DNA of 64,000 nt from Sulfurimonas sp. UBA2011 (GCA_002335055.1 DDCH01000008.1:1-64000); one strand, 5' to 3'. Counted from the stretch's first letter, positions 27,323-36,166 are shown. Notes: generated by a model not told the origin, from the letters alone. Numbers and translations are program-made.

Positions 27323-27895
27323 CTAGGGAGGATTCCCTTGGTTTTTAAGACCGATTAGAGTCTCTAGAAGTTGATTTGAAGTCGTAATCGTTTTACCATT
27401 TGCTTGGAAACCACGCTGAATGATGATGAGTTGTGTTAGAGCATGTGAGAGGTCAACATTTGATGCTTCAAGAGCAGATGACTGGATAAATCTACGTCCT
27501 GCTGATGCAGCTATCCCGATGATTGGATCACCTGAGTTAGCAGTTTGGTCATAAACATTTTCACCTGCAGCTGAGAGACCTTCATTGTTTGTAAACTTAT
27601 CCATACCAATTTGTGCTAAACCAAATGAACGACCATTAGTGAATGAACCTACTAAAGTACCAGACTGATCGATTCTAATTCCTATTAAATCTCCACCTGC
27701 AAAACCATCTTGAGAGATACCTGAAGTTGATGAATAACTATCAAAAGATGTCATACCATCAAATGTATTGGCTGTACCAAAAGAGAGTCTCACTTGCTGA
27801 TCGGGGGAAGAACCATCGTTATTAAAACGGATAGTTCCTGTCTTTTCATCAAAAGGTGCAGTTGTATCTATAGTTGCAGGTGCTGGTATTGTTCT
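27323..27895 (-). pseudogene. flgE: Flagellar hook protein FlgE, C-terminal remnant
   Basis: About 190 residues corresponding to the C-terminal end of FlgE. They include FDEKTGTIRFNNDGSS, FAGGDLIGIRIDQSGTLVGS, FGLAQIGMDKFTNNEGLSA and the conserved ending EASNVDLSHALTQLIIIQRG...TSNQLLETLIGL. A possible GTG start (27793) is internal. A hook protein has an N-terminal rod-like helix and is several hundred residues long; none of that precedes the fragment. An in-frame stop and a different, broken sequence lie upstream. The remnant is therefore a deletion product. It is not expected to make a hook. Confidence 0.8.
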
Positions 27896-27899
27896 TTAA

Positions 27900-28260
27900 A
27901 CTCTTCTAGTAGGTAGTCTACGCTATCGTTTATGTCCTCATCCAAATTCTCAACTTCAAAAATATCTTCCTTTTGATAGGTAGGGGCAAATACTTCCTCT
28001 TTATCATAAAGGCATATTACCTCTTCACCTACAATAAGTTGGACCTTGAATACTAGTTTCTATGATACTTGTTCTATATGTAAAGGAGTCCTTCTTTTGT
28101 ATATATCTCAACAAGAGGAGAATCACTCTTAAACTTTGTCAAAATAAAGGGTGTTAGTAAAGAAGCATTAAAAACATCAAAGTCACTTTTGCATCTACCT
28201 GCCATTTTACATGAACTTGTTGCAGAGCATGGGCAAACTCAGTGTCAATTACATAGTGAT
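27900..28260 (-). pseudogene. Frameshifted remnant fused to the flgE fragment
   Basis: Two or three minus-strand pieces in different frames: SDFDVFNASLLTPFILTKFK...LVEIYTKEGLLYI, and VQLIVGEEVICLYDKEEVFA...DSVDYLLEEFKEQYQ. The second is cut where the hook fragment begins, as if a deletion joined two genes. The family is not recognised. Nothing else in the gap before dnaG looks functional. Confidence 0.4.
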
Positions 28261-28264
28261 GATA

Positions 28265-29932
28265 CTAACTATTAAATGCTACAAGTACGCCCTGTTTAAG
28301 TTGTGCGATTTTTCCACGAAACTTTCTTATATAAAAGGCTTTTTCTTCAAAAGAGATATTTTGGGCAAGGTTTACTTTTCTAAGTTCTCTTTCATAATAC
28401 CGTGAAAGAAAAGTAATAAGCTCTGCATTTAAGGCTTCCTCATCTTGAAGCACAACTATACTCTCATCAACTATAATAGACATAAGTTCAGGTGCATCAG
28501 TTTTTCCCGCTAACGCCAAAGAGAACTCTCGTGAGTGAAACTGAAGTAAAGAGGGATCTAGCACATCAAGTATCTGATTTATTAACTCTGGTTTTTCTAT
28601 AACAGTTTTTATAAGTGCTAGTTCCCAAAAATCTTTATGTGAGTTCTTTTGTATAAGTGGGGCATTAGTATTTTGTTGCATACCTGTGTTTAGTTTTACT
28701 AATGATGGAGAGATTCCCATTCCACCTAAATGCGAGGCTAGATATGTTTTGTACTCTTCTTGGAGTAGAGGAGAGAGTGTTTTTAAGTAACTTACTCCCT
28801 CTCCCATACAGGACTCTTTTTCCTTAGGGTTTTTTAAGTCGTAAAGAGAAAGTATTCCATCTAAAACAAACTCTATAAAAGGTTTAGGATCTCTAAACAT
28901 ATTTGCCAACTCTTCAACTCTTCCATCTTTTACCATATCAGCAGGATCAAGTCCTCCCTCAAAAACTACAACTCCTCCGTTAAAACCACTCGCACTTAAA
29001 AGCTTAGAAGCTTTAAGAGCAGCTGCTCTACCTGCCTTATCTCCATCATAAGCCATCACAACTCGTGGAGTCCCTTTTCTTAAAAGTGGAAGGTGTTCAA
29101 CGGTAAGTGCTGTTCCTAAAGTTGCTACTGCGTTATCAAATCCTGCTTGATGAAGCATAATAACATCTAAATAACCCTCTGTTATAATAATCTCTTGCTT
29201 TTTGTAAAGTGCTTGTTTTGCTAAATGATATGCATATAAAAGACGTGACTTGTTAAAGTAGGGGGTCTCTGGGGAGTTTACATACTTAGCTTGATGCCCA
29301 GTGATAGTACGACCACCAAAACCAACTATAGAACCATTTGCAGAGTGAATGGGAAAAGTAACACGTTCAATAAAACGAGCATATGTTTGGTTCCGAGATG
29401 GTTCATATCCAACCACACCCATATCTATAGCCTCTTTTATAGCAAACTGTTGTGCACGAATATAATTAAGTGTGCCGTTTGAATCAGGTGCATAACCAAT
29501 ACCAAACTTCTCAACACTACTCTCATAAATACCACGTTCTTGCACATAAGCATTCGCAGTTTTGTGGGTAGTAAGTAGTGTCTGGTACCATTCATTGAGT
29601 CTGTCCATAACTTGTGAGCGGGGTTTGTTATGTTTGTTATCTGTGTGTGTGAGTGTAAAATTATAGTTTTCCGCAAGTTTTTCTAAAGCTTCAGGGTAGT
29701 TAAGTTTTTCATATTCCATAACAAACTTAACACTATCTCCACCCGCTCCACATCCGAAACAGTGATATATTTGTTTTTGAGGGCTTACTACAAAAGAAGG
29801 AGATTTTTCATCATGGAAGGGGCAAGGGGCTTTAAAATTCCCCCCTGCTTTTTTAAGCTCCACATAGTTCCCAACAACATCAACAATATCAAGTCGAGCT
29901 TTAAGGGCTTCTATGGAGTCTTGTGCAATCAT
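28265..29932 (-). CDS. dnaG: DNA primase
   Basis: DnaG lays RNA primers for replication. The 555 residues contain the N-terminal zinc-binding domain (CPFHDEKSPSFVV...IYHCFGCGAGGDSVKF, about residues 37-65), the RNA polymerase domain with the EGYLDVIMLHQAGFDNAVAT Toprim entry near 260 and VVMAYDGDKAGRAAALKA metal-binding motif near 310, and a C-terminal helicase-binding region ending at the short tail LKQGVLVAFNS. Length is on the short side but complete. No frameshift. It is isolated between remnants and a small protein gene. Confidence 0.96.
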   Translation of the reverse strand: MIAQDSIEALKARLDIVDVVGNYVELKKAGGNFKAPCPFHDEKSPSFVVSPQKQIYHCFGCGAGGDSVKFVMEYEKLNYPEALEKLAENYNFTLTHTDNKHNKPRSQVMDRLNEWYQTLLTTHKTANAYVQERGIYESSVEKFGIGYAPDSNGTLNYIRAQQFAIKEAIDMGVVGYEPSRNQTYARFIERVTFPIHSANGSIVGFGGRTITGHQAKYVNSPETPYFNKSRLLYAYHLAKQALYKKQEIIITEGYLDVIMLHQAGFDNAVATLGTALTVEHLPLLRKGTPRVVMAYDGDKAGRAAALKASKLLSASGFNGGVVVFEGGLDPADMVKDGRVEELANMFRDPKPFIEFVLDGILSLYDLKNPKEKESCMGEGVSYLKTLSPLLQEEYKTYLASHLGGMGISPSLVKLNTGMQQNTNAPLIQKNSHKDFWELALIKTVIEKPELINQILDVLDPSLLQFHSREFSLALAGKTDAPELMSIIVDESIVVLQDEEALNAELITFLSRYYERELRKVNLAQNISFEEKAFYIRKFRGKIAQLKQGVLVAFNS

Positions 29933-29956
29933 AGATGTATTATATCTATGATTGGG

Positions 29957-30133
29957 TTAAAACTCTATTGGTAACATCTTTAGTAGGTGTTTGTTTAAGT
30001 GCACAGCTTGAGAAAATTCTTCAACATACTCACTTACTTGGCACTTGTGAGTGTCAAGTATATCTATTGCAAAGGTATGAACTACTGCAAAGCTCATACA
30101 AACAATAAAACTAAAGTGAGGATTTTTTTTCAT
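29957..30133 (-). CDS. Small exported or membrane protein (58 aa)
   Basis: ATG 30133 opens a 58-residue frame: MKKNPH, a hydrophobic stretch (FSFIVCMSFAVVHTFAI), then a polar part with a single Cys near residue 31 (DTHKCQVSEYVEEF) and LNKHLLKMLPIEF at the end. This looks like a signal peptide or single membrane anchor. No family is known. A TATAAT lies six bases before the start (30140-30145), raising the possibility of leaderless transcription. Confidence 0.5.
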   Translation of the reverse strand: MKKNPHFSFIVCMSFAVVHTFAIDILDTHKCQVSEYVEEFSQAVHLNKHLLKMLPIEF

Positions 30134-30139
30134 AGTTGT

Positions 30140-30145
30140 ATTATA
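30140..30145 (-). promoter_or_regulatory. TATAAT -10 element close to a start codon
   Basis: The minus strand reads TATAAT followed by six bases and ATG (30133). No ribosome-binding site fits between them. This is the same arrangement as at 14704-14709. Confidence 0.4.
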
Positions 30146-30153
30146 CTTTTATC

Positions 30154-30537
30154 TTAGTTCCAAGACTTCATGATACTTACGAACTTCGTATAAACACTAT
30201 TCATGTGCTCTTTAAAGTCTTGGCTAGCATCTATTGTAGGCATAACATCATTAATATTTACAGTACTTAAAACTGTTTTACCGTTCTCTTCATACACTGA
30301 GATTCGACATGGTAAAAAAACTGACATCTCAGGTAGTTCATTCATAACATCTTGTGCTGCTTTTGGACTACAAAGCTCATACCCTGTAATCTCTTGATTT
30401 AAGTCCATTCCTTTACTCTGAAGTATCTTTTGGAACTCATAAGTACCAAGAACTCCAAATCCAGCCTCTTTTGCATGTGCCATCATCTCGTCTTTTACAG
30501 TTTGGATTGGTGTATCTGTTGTAATTTTATATATCAT
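30154..30537 (-). CDS. DUF302 domain protein
   Basis: 127 residues. The fold of DUF302 (a beta-alpha-beta unit) is recognisable in EEMMAHAKEAGFGVLGTYEF-like text (EMMAHAKEAGFGVLGTYEF here), followed by TGYELCSPKAAQDVM and VFLPCRISVYEENGKTVLST. There is no signal peptide, so cytoplasmic. In sulfur-oxidising bacteria, DUF302 proteins are often near sulfur or metal genes, but here no such link is visible. A clear AAAGGAAAT ribosome site precedes the ATG. Confidence 0.85.
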   Translation of the reverse strand: MIYKITTDTPIQTVKDEMMAHAKEAGFGVLGTYEFQKILQSKGMDLNQEITGYELCSPKAAQDVMNELPEMSVFLPCRISVYEENGKTVLSTVNINDVMPTIDASQDFKEHMNSVYTKFVSIMKSWN

Positions 30538-30649
30538 TTAATTTCCTTTTTTATATTACAATACTACCATAAGTATAGTTATCTCTACATTTGTAATTAA
30601 GTCAAATATAGCTAAAATTACTCCATAGTAATAAGATAAAGGAATCAAT

Positions 30650-31003
30650 ATGTCACTTACGAAAGAAGAAATAAACAAAGAGGCGATTAGCACTTTTTTA
30701 GCCTGGAATGCCATCACGCCGGAGACAGCAATGGGCTTTCATAAGTTTGAAGTAGCTTACCATGTCGGGGATGAGAGAATATTTCGTGAAATGACCCCTG
30801 TAATTTTTAATATTCATACACCATGTGATATACATGTTGTCTTACCTGAGATAAATGACATTGAATTTGAAACACAATTAAAAATGACAGAGCAGAATTT
30901 TCACTTTGATGATGACAATGAAACACTCGTAATTACAGGCGATCAATCAACAAAACATAATCAAAGTTATAAAATACTAATTCATAGTCTCTATTTAGAT
31001 TAA
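30650..31003 (+). CDS. Hypothetical protein (117 aa)
   Basis: A soluble acidic protein of 117 residues beginning SLTKEEINKEAISTFLAW, with a mixed alpha-beta pattern: FHKFEVAYHVGDERIFREM, CDIHVVLPEINDIEFETQL and a C-terminal EILIHSLYLD-like ending (KILIHSLYLD). Contains one Cys and several His but no clear metal motif. AAAGGA lies seven bases before ATG, so the start is good. No family recognised. It is convergent with the SO_0444-type permease. Confidence 0.6.
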   Translation: MSLTKEEINKEAISTFLAWNAITPETAMGFHKFEVAYHVGDERIFREMTPVIFNIHTPCDIHVVLPEINDIEFETQLKMTEQNFHFDDDNETLVITGDQSTKHNQSYKILIHSLYLD

Positions 31004-31019
31004 AAGGACATTCCGTCCC

Positions 31020-32180
31020 TTAATTCGAGCAACAGCTCCCGCCATTACACACATCTTTTTTAGCGAAATAAGGTTTAAGCATATAGTAAAGTACACAAAT
31101 CCAAAGTACTACACTAGAAACTATCGCTAGGAGTGATGCCTCTTCATGAAGATGCACTAAGTCTTTGACATCCACACCACTTAAAATATAATCAAGTCCA
31201 AATCCAAAAACTACTGAACCAACGATAATAGTTCCAAGGTAAATGTAAAGTGTTCGTGTACCAAGCATCTTCTTAACTACACCTATAGTTACAGTATTTG
31301 TCGCTGGTCCTGCAGAGAGAAACACAAACGCAGCACCTGGAGATACACCCGCAAGCATAAGTCCTGCAGCTATAGGTAGAGATGCTGTTGCACACACATA
31401 CATAGGCACTGCGATAGCGATAACTATGAGGTATGAAACCCAAGAGTACTCTAAAAGTATCGCACTTAAGTTCTCAGGAATAGCTACTGTTATAAGAGCA
31501 CCTAAAAGCAGTCCTACTAAAAGAGGTGAAGCTATATCACTCAGCAGTGTTCCAAATGCATAAGAAAATGCATCTTGTATAAGTTTTAAAAAACTCTTTT
31601 TCTCCTTACTTACAGAAGAGCAACAGCTTCCACCCTCACAATCTTCGTCTATTTCTTCTATCTTTGGAGTTGGAACAGCAGAAAAGTTCATAGTAGATTT
31701 TTTTGTTTCAGTAGGCTGTGCCATGCTAAATGTAGATTTTACTTCTTGTACTAATTCTTCTTCTTTTTCTCCATAAAAGTTCGCTAATATTCCAGCGATT
31801 ATAGAGATAATCATAGAAGTTATGACACGATAGATAGTAAAAGCCCAACCAAACATACCATATGTAGCAAGGATTGAATCAACTCCTGTAATAGGAGTAG
31901 AAATTAAAAAAGAAAGTGTTGAGCCATTACTAGCTCCACTCTTTTTAATGCTAGTTGCTAAAGGGAGAACTCCACAAGAACATACAGGTAAAGGAATTCC
32001 AAATAGTGTCGCTTTTATAACAGACCAAATAGAGTCTTGACCCAAGTGATTTTTAACAATAGTATCAGGTACTAACTCATGTAAAATTCCAGCGAAAATG
32101 AGTCCAAACAAGATGTACAGAGCCATAGCATTACTCAAATAATATAGAGCCTGTATAAATTCTAAAAGAAAATCTAACAT
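31020..32180 (-). CDS. SO_0444-type Cu/Zn efflux permease (DUF318/ArsP family)
   Basis: A 386-residue inner-membrane permease with about ten helices. Two duplicated halves each carry a P-V-C-S-C-G/P-x-Y-V-C-A type motif (GIPLPVCSCGVLPLATSIKK, then VPMYVCATASLPIAAGLMLA). A central cytoplasmic loop has CEGGSCCSS, and the C-terminus has CNGGSCCSN, both suited to soft-metal binding. The family SO_0444 is linked to Cu/Zn efflux; the related ArsP exports organoarsenicals. It starts directly after a small exported protein gene and opposite an ArsR gene, consistent with metal-induced expression. Confidence 0.85.
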   Translation of the reverse strand: MLDFLLEFIQALYYLSNAMALYILFGLIFAGILHELVPDTIVKNHLGQDSIWSVIKATLFGIPLPVCSCGVLPLATSIKKSGASNGSTLSFLISTPITGVDSILATYGMFGWAFTIYRVITSMIISIIAGILANFYGEKEEELVQEVKSTFSMAQPTETKKSTMNFSAVPTPKIEEIDEDCEGGSCCSSVSKEKKSFLKLIQDAFSYAFGTLLSDIASPLLVGLLLGALITVAIPENLSAILLEYSWVSYLIVIAIAVPMYVCATASLPIAAGLMLAGVSPGAAFVFLSAGPATNTVTIGVVKKMLGTRTLYIYLGTIIVGSVVFGFGLDYILSGVDVKDLVHLHEEASLLAIVSSVVLWICVLYYMLKPYFAKKDVCNGGSCCSN

Positions 32181-32420
32181 CTAGTGTGTCTCTATCTTAA
32201 CACTGCCACATTTCGCAGGCTCTTGCTTTTTAGCTTTCTTGTTATGCATATCTTTAGACTTATCAGTATCATACAATAAGGCACTCACACTTCTAGTGTT
32301 CTTTTTGTACATATTTTTTTGTCCATCACTCATTTGATATTTAGTTTGATAAGTGTCTGTTACGCTTGATGCAAAGAGTGAACTCATTGCTAAAACTAGT
32401 ACTAAAAGTAAGTTTTTCAT
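32181..32420 (-). CDS. Small exported protein paired with metal permease
   Basis: 79 residues starting at ATG 32420, chosen over the ATG at 32447 because AAAGGAAAAGAA lies directly upstream and a typical signal peptide (KNLLLVLVLAMSSLFASS) follows. The mature part is Lys/Asp-rich, with one Cys in PAKCGSVKIETH. Its stop abuts the permease start (TAG-ATG). It is presumably a periplasmic accessory of the permease, possibly metal binding. No family recognised. Confidence 0.7.
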   Translation of the reverse strand: MKNLLLVLVLAMSSLFASSVTDTYQTKYQMSDGQKNMYKKNTRSVSALLYDTDKSKDMHNKKAKKQEPAKCGSVKIETH

Positions 32421-32437
32421 TTCTTTTCCTTTTATGC

Positions 32438-32443
32438 TATAAT
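32438..32443 (+). promoter_or_regulatory. -10 element for arsR
   Basis: TTTTATGC followed by TATAAT, the same 14-base promoter core as upstream of rpsU. It sits just before the inverted repeat operator and drives the arsR gene on the plus strand. Confidence 0.55.
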
Positions 32444-32445
32444 TC

Positions 32446-32465
32446 ATATAACGATATTGTTATAT
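32446..32465. promoter_or_regulatory. ArsR-type operator (inverted repeat)
   Basis: Perfect inverted repeat ATATAAC-gatatt-GTTATAT with 7-base arms and a 6-base spacer, in the gap between the divergent arsR and permease operon. It overlaps the expected transcription start of arsR, so a bound ArsR dimer would repress both directions. Confidence 0.7.
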
Positions 32466-32488
32466 ATTTTAACTTTAAAAGAGATTAG

Positions 32489-32788
32489 ATGCAAAAACTA
32501 GTTACATTGGCAAAAACTTTAAGTGATATAAATAGAGTCAAGATACTTTCCCTTCTCAAACGCGAACATGAACTCTGTGTTTGTGAGATATGTGATACTC
32601 TGGAGCTATCACAACCTCTAGTATCGAGACACTTAAAACAGATGAGAGAAGCCCTACTCATTGAGTCAAAAAAAGAGGGAAAGTGGATTATATATAAACT
32701 CTCACTTGATGAGAATCTTCATTATTTACTTGATACTATAAAAGGAAATATACAAATACTCCCAAGACCTATAAAATGCTTAAAATAA
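32489..32788 (+). CDS. ArsR-family metal-responsive repressor
   Basis: 99 residues forming one winged helix. The helix-turn-helix is DTLELSQPLVSRHLKQMREA, and the preceding helix carries ELCVCEIC, the position of the CVC metal site of ArsR/SmtB proteins. A wing follows (KKEGKWIIYKLS), and a C-terminal Cys (IKCLK) may help. Dissociation on metal binding is the known mechanism. It is divergent from the permease operon, with an operator between, and so almost certainly controls it. Confidence 0.9.
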   Translation: MQKLVTLAKTLSDINRVKILSLLKREHELCVCEICDTLELSQPLVSRHLKQMREALLIESKKEGKWIIYKLSLDENLHYLLDTIKGNIQILPRPIKCLK

Positions 32789-32904
32789 ACTAAAATCACT
32801 AATTATCTTACATATAAAAGATACTTGGTCATCGTATACTAGTATGAATTTACAGTAAATACTAGTTGTAATGAAGATTAATTTGAAATCTCTTATTTTT
32901 ATGC

Positions 32905-32910
32905 TATAAT
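32905..32910 (+). promoter_or_regulatory. rpsU -10 element
   Basis: TTTTTATGC-TATAAT about 38 bases before the rpsU start codon. A consensus -10 with the T-rich upstream context common in Campylobacterota, and no good -35. Confidence 0.6.
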
Positions 32911-32947
32911 GTCAATCAAATTTAAAAAAGAAAGTAGGTGATGTGAT

Positions 32948-33160
32948 ATGCCAGGTATAGTACTACGCCATGATGATAACTTTGATGCATCTTACCGTCG
33001 TTTCAAAAAGCAGACTGACCGTAACTTAATCGTTACTGAAGCTCGTGCTCGCCGTTTCCACGAAACGGAAACTGAAAAACGTAAGAAATTCAAAATAGCT
33101 TCTCGTAAGAAAATGCTTAAGCGTCTTTATATGATGAGACGTTACGAATCACGTCTGTAA
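32948..33160 (+). CDS. rpsU: 30S ribosomal protein S21
   Basis: 70 residues, normal length. The sequence has the family pattern of a short N-terminal strand (PGIVLRHDDNFDASYRRFKK) and a very basic helical C-terminus (KRKKFKIASRKKMLKRLYMM). S21 assists 16S rRNA anti-Shine-Dalgarno contact during initiation. Its own promoter (32905-32910) and hairpin (33166-33181) suggest a monocistronic transcript. Confidence 0.96.
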   Translation: MPGIVLRHDDNFDASYRRFKKQTDRNLIVTEARARRFHETETEKRKKFKIASRKKMLKRLYMMRRYESRL

Positions 33161-33165
33161 TCGTT

Positions 33166-33181
33166 TAGTCCCTCGGGACTA
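33166..33181 (+). terminator. Hairpin after rpsU
   Basis: TAGTCC-ctcg-GGACTA: 6-bp stem with tetraloop, five bases after the rpsU stop. Only a weak T stretch follows (GCGTTTATG), so it is a weak intrinsic terminator or a 3' stabiliser. Confidence 0.45.
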
Positions 33182-33251
33182 GCGTTTATGCACAAAAACT
33201 TCTAAAATTTAAATCTTCCAAACAACTCAATAAAACAAAAACTCTATAAAT

Positions 33252-34514
33252 CTAAAACTCCATTCCAATACCTACTAATAGTTGAAAATCATTTGGATTT
33301 GCTATAATCTTATCAGATGTTTCTTTAGGATCTAAAATATAATCCCAAATACCTGTGATATCCAAGTCTAAACGTGAAGTCAGTTCATTTTCAAAAGTTA
33401 TTAGCATATGATGTTTGTAAGTACCTGCTGCCTCATTTGTGTATGTAAGTTTATAAGTAGCTGTAAAGTCTGTGATTTTACTCAGTTCGTTTTTATATCT
33501 AGTACTTAACTCTAGTGCTGGCGAAAAATCATCTATATCACTTCCCTCTGAAATCGTGTTATACTTTGTGTACACAAAGGCAGGACCACCCGAAAAACTC
33601 CATCTGACTTTTTTTGTATCCACCAAGGTATAACCAAGACCAAAACCTAAAGTGACTTGTTCTTTGATATTTTTAAAAATATCAGAATATATTTCGCTAA
33701 AGACTGGTGTCCAGAAAAAATGTCTTGTGAGATACCTATCATATTTTTGATTTAATCGATGGTCATTTGCGGTCTCTTGATTATTTTTAGTTGTAATACG
33801 TCCAAGGTAATCCAATATAAGTCTAGACTCAGATGTACGTCTTTGTACATTTACTTTAGCACTATAATCATATTGATTAGTATTACCACTTCGTATATCT
33901 ATACTTATAGTCGCTTTTCCTGACCAGAAATTACGCTCATATTCTCCATCAGGAGCAAATGAAACTATATCTTTTCGTTTAAAATCATATGTATTCTCAC
34001 CTTGAATGACTTTTACTTCATCACCTTTTATACGTAAGATTCCAGGGAATGAGGCAAGGTTTTCTATGTTTACACTGATGATATGATAACTTTTTATCCA
34101 AACCACATCATCAAAATCAAAGGTATATAGTCCTACCTCGTCACTATCAAACTCTAGCTTATTATCGTATAGTGCTTTTATCTCTCCCTTAAACCACTCT
34201 CCTGATTTTGTTTTTACCCAGTCATATTTAAGAGGATTTGGAGATACTTCTGAAAAATCTAATTGAATTTTTGATACTTTTGAGACATCAGAATCTTTCG
34301 CTTTTTCGCGAACTTCATCATCACTTAAACCAGATTCATCATGCACAACTATAACTTCCCCAGTAGGTAATTTCTTATCATTTTTTGTAAGATTCTCATC
34401 TTCTTGAACTACAGTTTCTTCACTTGAAATATTATCAACAAGAGTAGTATTTGAGTCTAAATGAGATGCATTTAGGGAGAGTAAAAAAAAAGTTATAAAA
34501 AGAAAAACTTTCAT
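33252..34514 (-). CDS. DUF481 outer-membrane protein
   Basis: 420 residues with signal peptide (KVFLFITFFLLSLNAS). A region of about 110 residues contains KSGEWFKGEIKALYDNKLEF, an SH3-like pattern often found before DUF481. The C-terminal DUF481 barrel runs from about residue 200 (WSGKATISIDIRSGNTNQYD) to the final Phe, with aromatic girdle strands. The last residues LLVGIGMEF end in Phe, a BAM recognition signal. The family is linked to salt or stress-induced outer-membrane proteins; function is otherwise unknown. The start is three bases after the end of dgt, so cotranscribed. Confidence 0.85.
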   Translation of the reverse strand: MKVFLFITFFLLSLNASHLDSNTTLVDNISSEETVVQEDENLTKNDKKLPTGEVIVVHDESGLSDDEVREKAKDSDVSKVSKIQLDFSEVSPNPLKYDWVKTKSGEWFKGEIKALYDNKLEFDSDEVGLYTFDFDDVVWIKSYHIISVNIENLASFPGILRIKGDEVKVIQGENTYDFKRKDIVSFAPDGEYERNFWSGKATISIDIRSGNTNQYDYSAKVNVQRRTSESRLILDYLGRITTKNNQETANDHRLNQKYDRYLTRHFFWTPVFSEIYSDIFKNIKEQVTLGFGLGYTLVDTKKVRWSFSGGPAFVYTKYNTISEGSDIDDFSPALELSTRYKNELSKITDFTATYKLTYTNEAAGTYKHHMLITFENELTSRLDLDITGIWDYILDPKETSDKIIANPNDFQLLVGIGMEF

Positions 34515-34517
34515 TTA

Positions 34518-35588
34518 TCAAAGTTTTCCGTACATTTCATTGTAAAAATTAAGTGCATATCTATCACTCATACTTGCTATATAATCAGCAATCACCCTAT
34601 GCTTTTTTCGTGTTTGTAACTGTTTATAGTAAAATTCTGGAAGCATTTTATCATCTTCCATAAGTCCATTGTAGAGACCTTTTATAGCCTGTTTGCCTGC
34701 ATACATTTTACGTACTATATTTTTATGTTGGTACATTTTTGTAAACATAAGTTTTTTGAGTTTTTTGAGTTTTGTCTCTAGGTCTTTTTCCATACCAATA
34801 GGAGTAAGATTTGTTTCATCTTTTAAACGTGGCTCAGAGTACTCTAAAAGTGAATATACAAGATGATTTATAAGGTGTGAGCTAAATCTATAACGAAACA
34901 TCTCTTCGTCCTCATCTGTCACACCTTCGTGCTCAACCTTTTTAAGAATCTCTCGTACCAATTCACTTTCTTTTAAGTCCTCAAAACTAATGAGTCCAGA
35001 GTTTACACCATCATCTATATCATGACTAGTATATGCTATCTCATCAGCTCTATCTACTATCATCGCCTCAAAAGAAGGGTGTTTATCAAGATTAAACTGC
35101 TCATGAATTGAAGCTGGTAAAAAAGACTTATGATAAGGAAATGAGTGTTTAAGTATACCTTCTAAAGTAGCGAAAGTAAGGTTAAGTCCATCAAAATCTT
35201 TATAGCGTTTTTCTAAACGCGAAACTACACGAAAACTCTGGAAGTTGTGCTCAAAACCATTAAAAAAACCATCTGCTTTTAAACATTCATCTAAGGTGTC
35301 ACCGCCAACATGCCCAAAAGGAGTATGTCCTAAGTCGTGGGCAAGTGCTATAGCCTCTGCCAAAGACTCATTTAGCCCTAAAGTGGAAGTAATAGAACGA
35401 GCAATTTGTGAGACTTCTATAGAGTGTGTAAGACGAGTGCGAAAGAAATCACCCTCATGGTTTAAAAACACCTGTGTCTTATACTCGAGTTTACGAAATG
35501 AAGCAGAGTGAATTATACGGTCCCTATCTCTCGCAAAAGGATTACGAAAATCTTTGTCTATCTTATGAAATCTGTCATCTCTTTTCAT
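34518..35588 (-). CDS. dgt: dGTPase (deoxynucleotide triphosphohydrolase)
   Basis: 356 residues of the HD-domain dNTP triphosphohydrolase family. Ligands are visible: His55 in RLTHSIEVSQ, His84-Asp85 in AHDLGHTPFGH, and the second Asp in DRADEIAYTSHDIDDG. The C-terminus ends with the helical YIASMSDRYAL segment. The enzyme cleaves dGTP (or other dNTPs) to the nucleoside and triphosphate. It shares its start base with the end of yjdM (TAATG). Nearby thyX, nrdB and nrdA all belong to dNTP supply. Confidence 0.93.
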   Translation of the reverse strand: MKRDDRFHKIDKDFRNPFARDRDRIIHSASFRKLEYKTQVFLNHEGDFFRTRLTHSIEVSQIARSITSTLGLNESLAEAIALAHDLGHTPFGHVGGDTLDECLKADGFFNGFEHNFQSFRVVSRLEKRYKDFDGLNLTFATLEGILKHSFPYHKSFLPASIHEQFNLDKHPSFEAMIVDRADEIAYTSHDIDDGVNSGLISFEDLKESELVREILKKVEHEGVTDEDEEMFRYRFSSHLINHLVYSLLEYSEPRLKDETNLTPIGMEKDLETKLKKLKKLMFTKMYQHKNIVRKMYAGKQAIKGLYNGLMEDDKMLPEFYYKQLQTRKKHRVIADYIASMSDRYALNFYNEMYGKL

Positions 35589-36121
35589 TAGGCTTTTTTA
35601 ATAAACTCTGTTTTTATAAAAATCTTTGTGCCATTAACACGACCTTCAACATGACCTTCGTCACCTGGAGCTAAGCCTATCCGAGTTACAGTAGTTCCGC
35701 GTTTAGCAGTAAATCCAGCACCTTTTACTTCAAGGTCTTTGAGAATTACTATAGAGTCACCTGTGTGGAGTTCGACACCATTAGCATCTCTGTACACAAG
35801 TTTATTAGCCTCTGCACTTACAGCCAACTCAGCTAACTTTAGCTCATCCTCTTCAAGGTACATCATCTCAATCATATCTTGACGACCTAGTCTACTCCAA
35901 AGGATGTATGACATGATTTTAGCAGCTGGAGTCTCTGACCACATAGAGTCATTTAAACAATTAAAATGAGATTCGTCTAAGTCTCCTGAGTCAATCTGAG
36001 TATTACAGTTTGTACAAAGATAAACACTCTGTTCTTCACTTGTATCACTAACAGGTAGTTCAACTACACTAACACCATCATCACTACCGCACAGTTCACA
36101 TATACTACTACGACTCGGCAT
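35588..36121 (-). CDS. yjdM: YjdM/PhnA-like zinc-ribbon protein
   Basis: 177 residues. The N-terminal zinc ribbon has CELCGSDDG and CTNCNTQID, and the C-terminal PhnA domain has DGDSIVILKDLEVKG-like text (TGDSIVILKDLEVKGAGFT here), with KRGTTVTRIGL and VEGRVNGTKIFIKTEFIKK. The PhnA label came from phosphonate operons, but these proteins do not cleave phosphonates; the role is unknown. It lies between a lipoprotein gene and dgt on one transcript. Confidence 0.88.
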   Translation of the reverse strand: MPSRSSICELCGSDDGVSVVELPVSDTSEEQSVYLCTNCNTQIDSGDLDESHFNCLNDSMWSETPAAKIMSYILWSRLGRQDMIEMMYLEEDELKLAELAVSAEANKLVYRDANGVELHTGDSIVILKDLEVKGAGFTAKRGTTVTRIGLAPGDEGHVEGRVNGTKIFIKTEFIKKA

Positions 36122-36166
36122 TTAGTGTCTCCCTGCATTGAACTTTAGTTCTTATACGATTTGCCA

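Noticed and set aside
32446..32465. CRP/FNR site
   Set aside because: Spacing and half sites do not fit TGTGA-N6-TCACA or TTGAT-N4-ATCAA, and an ArsR gene is adjacent.
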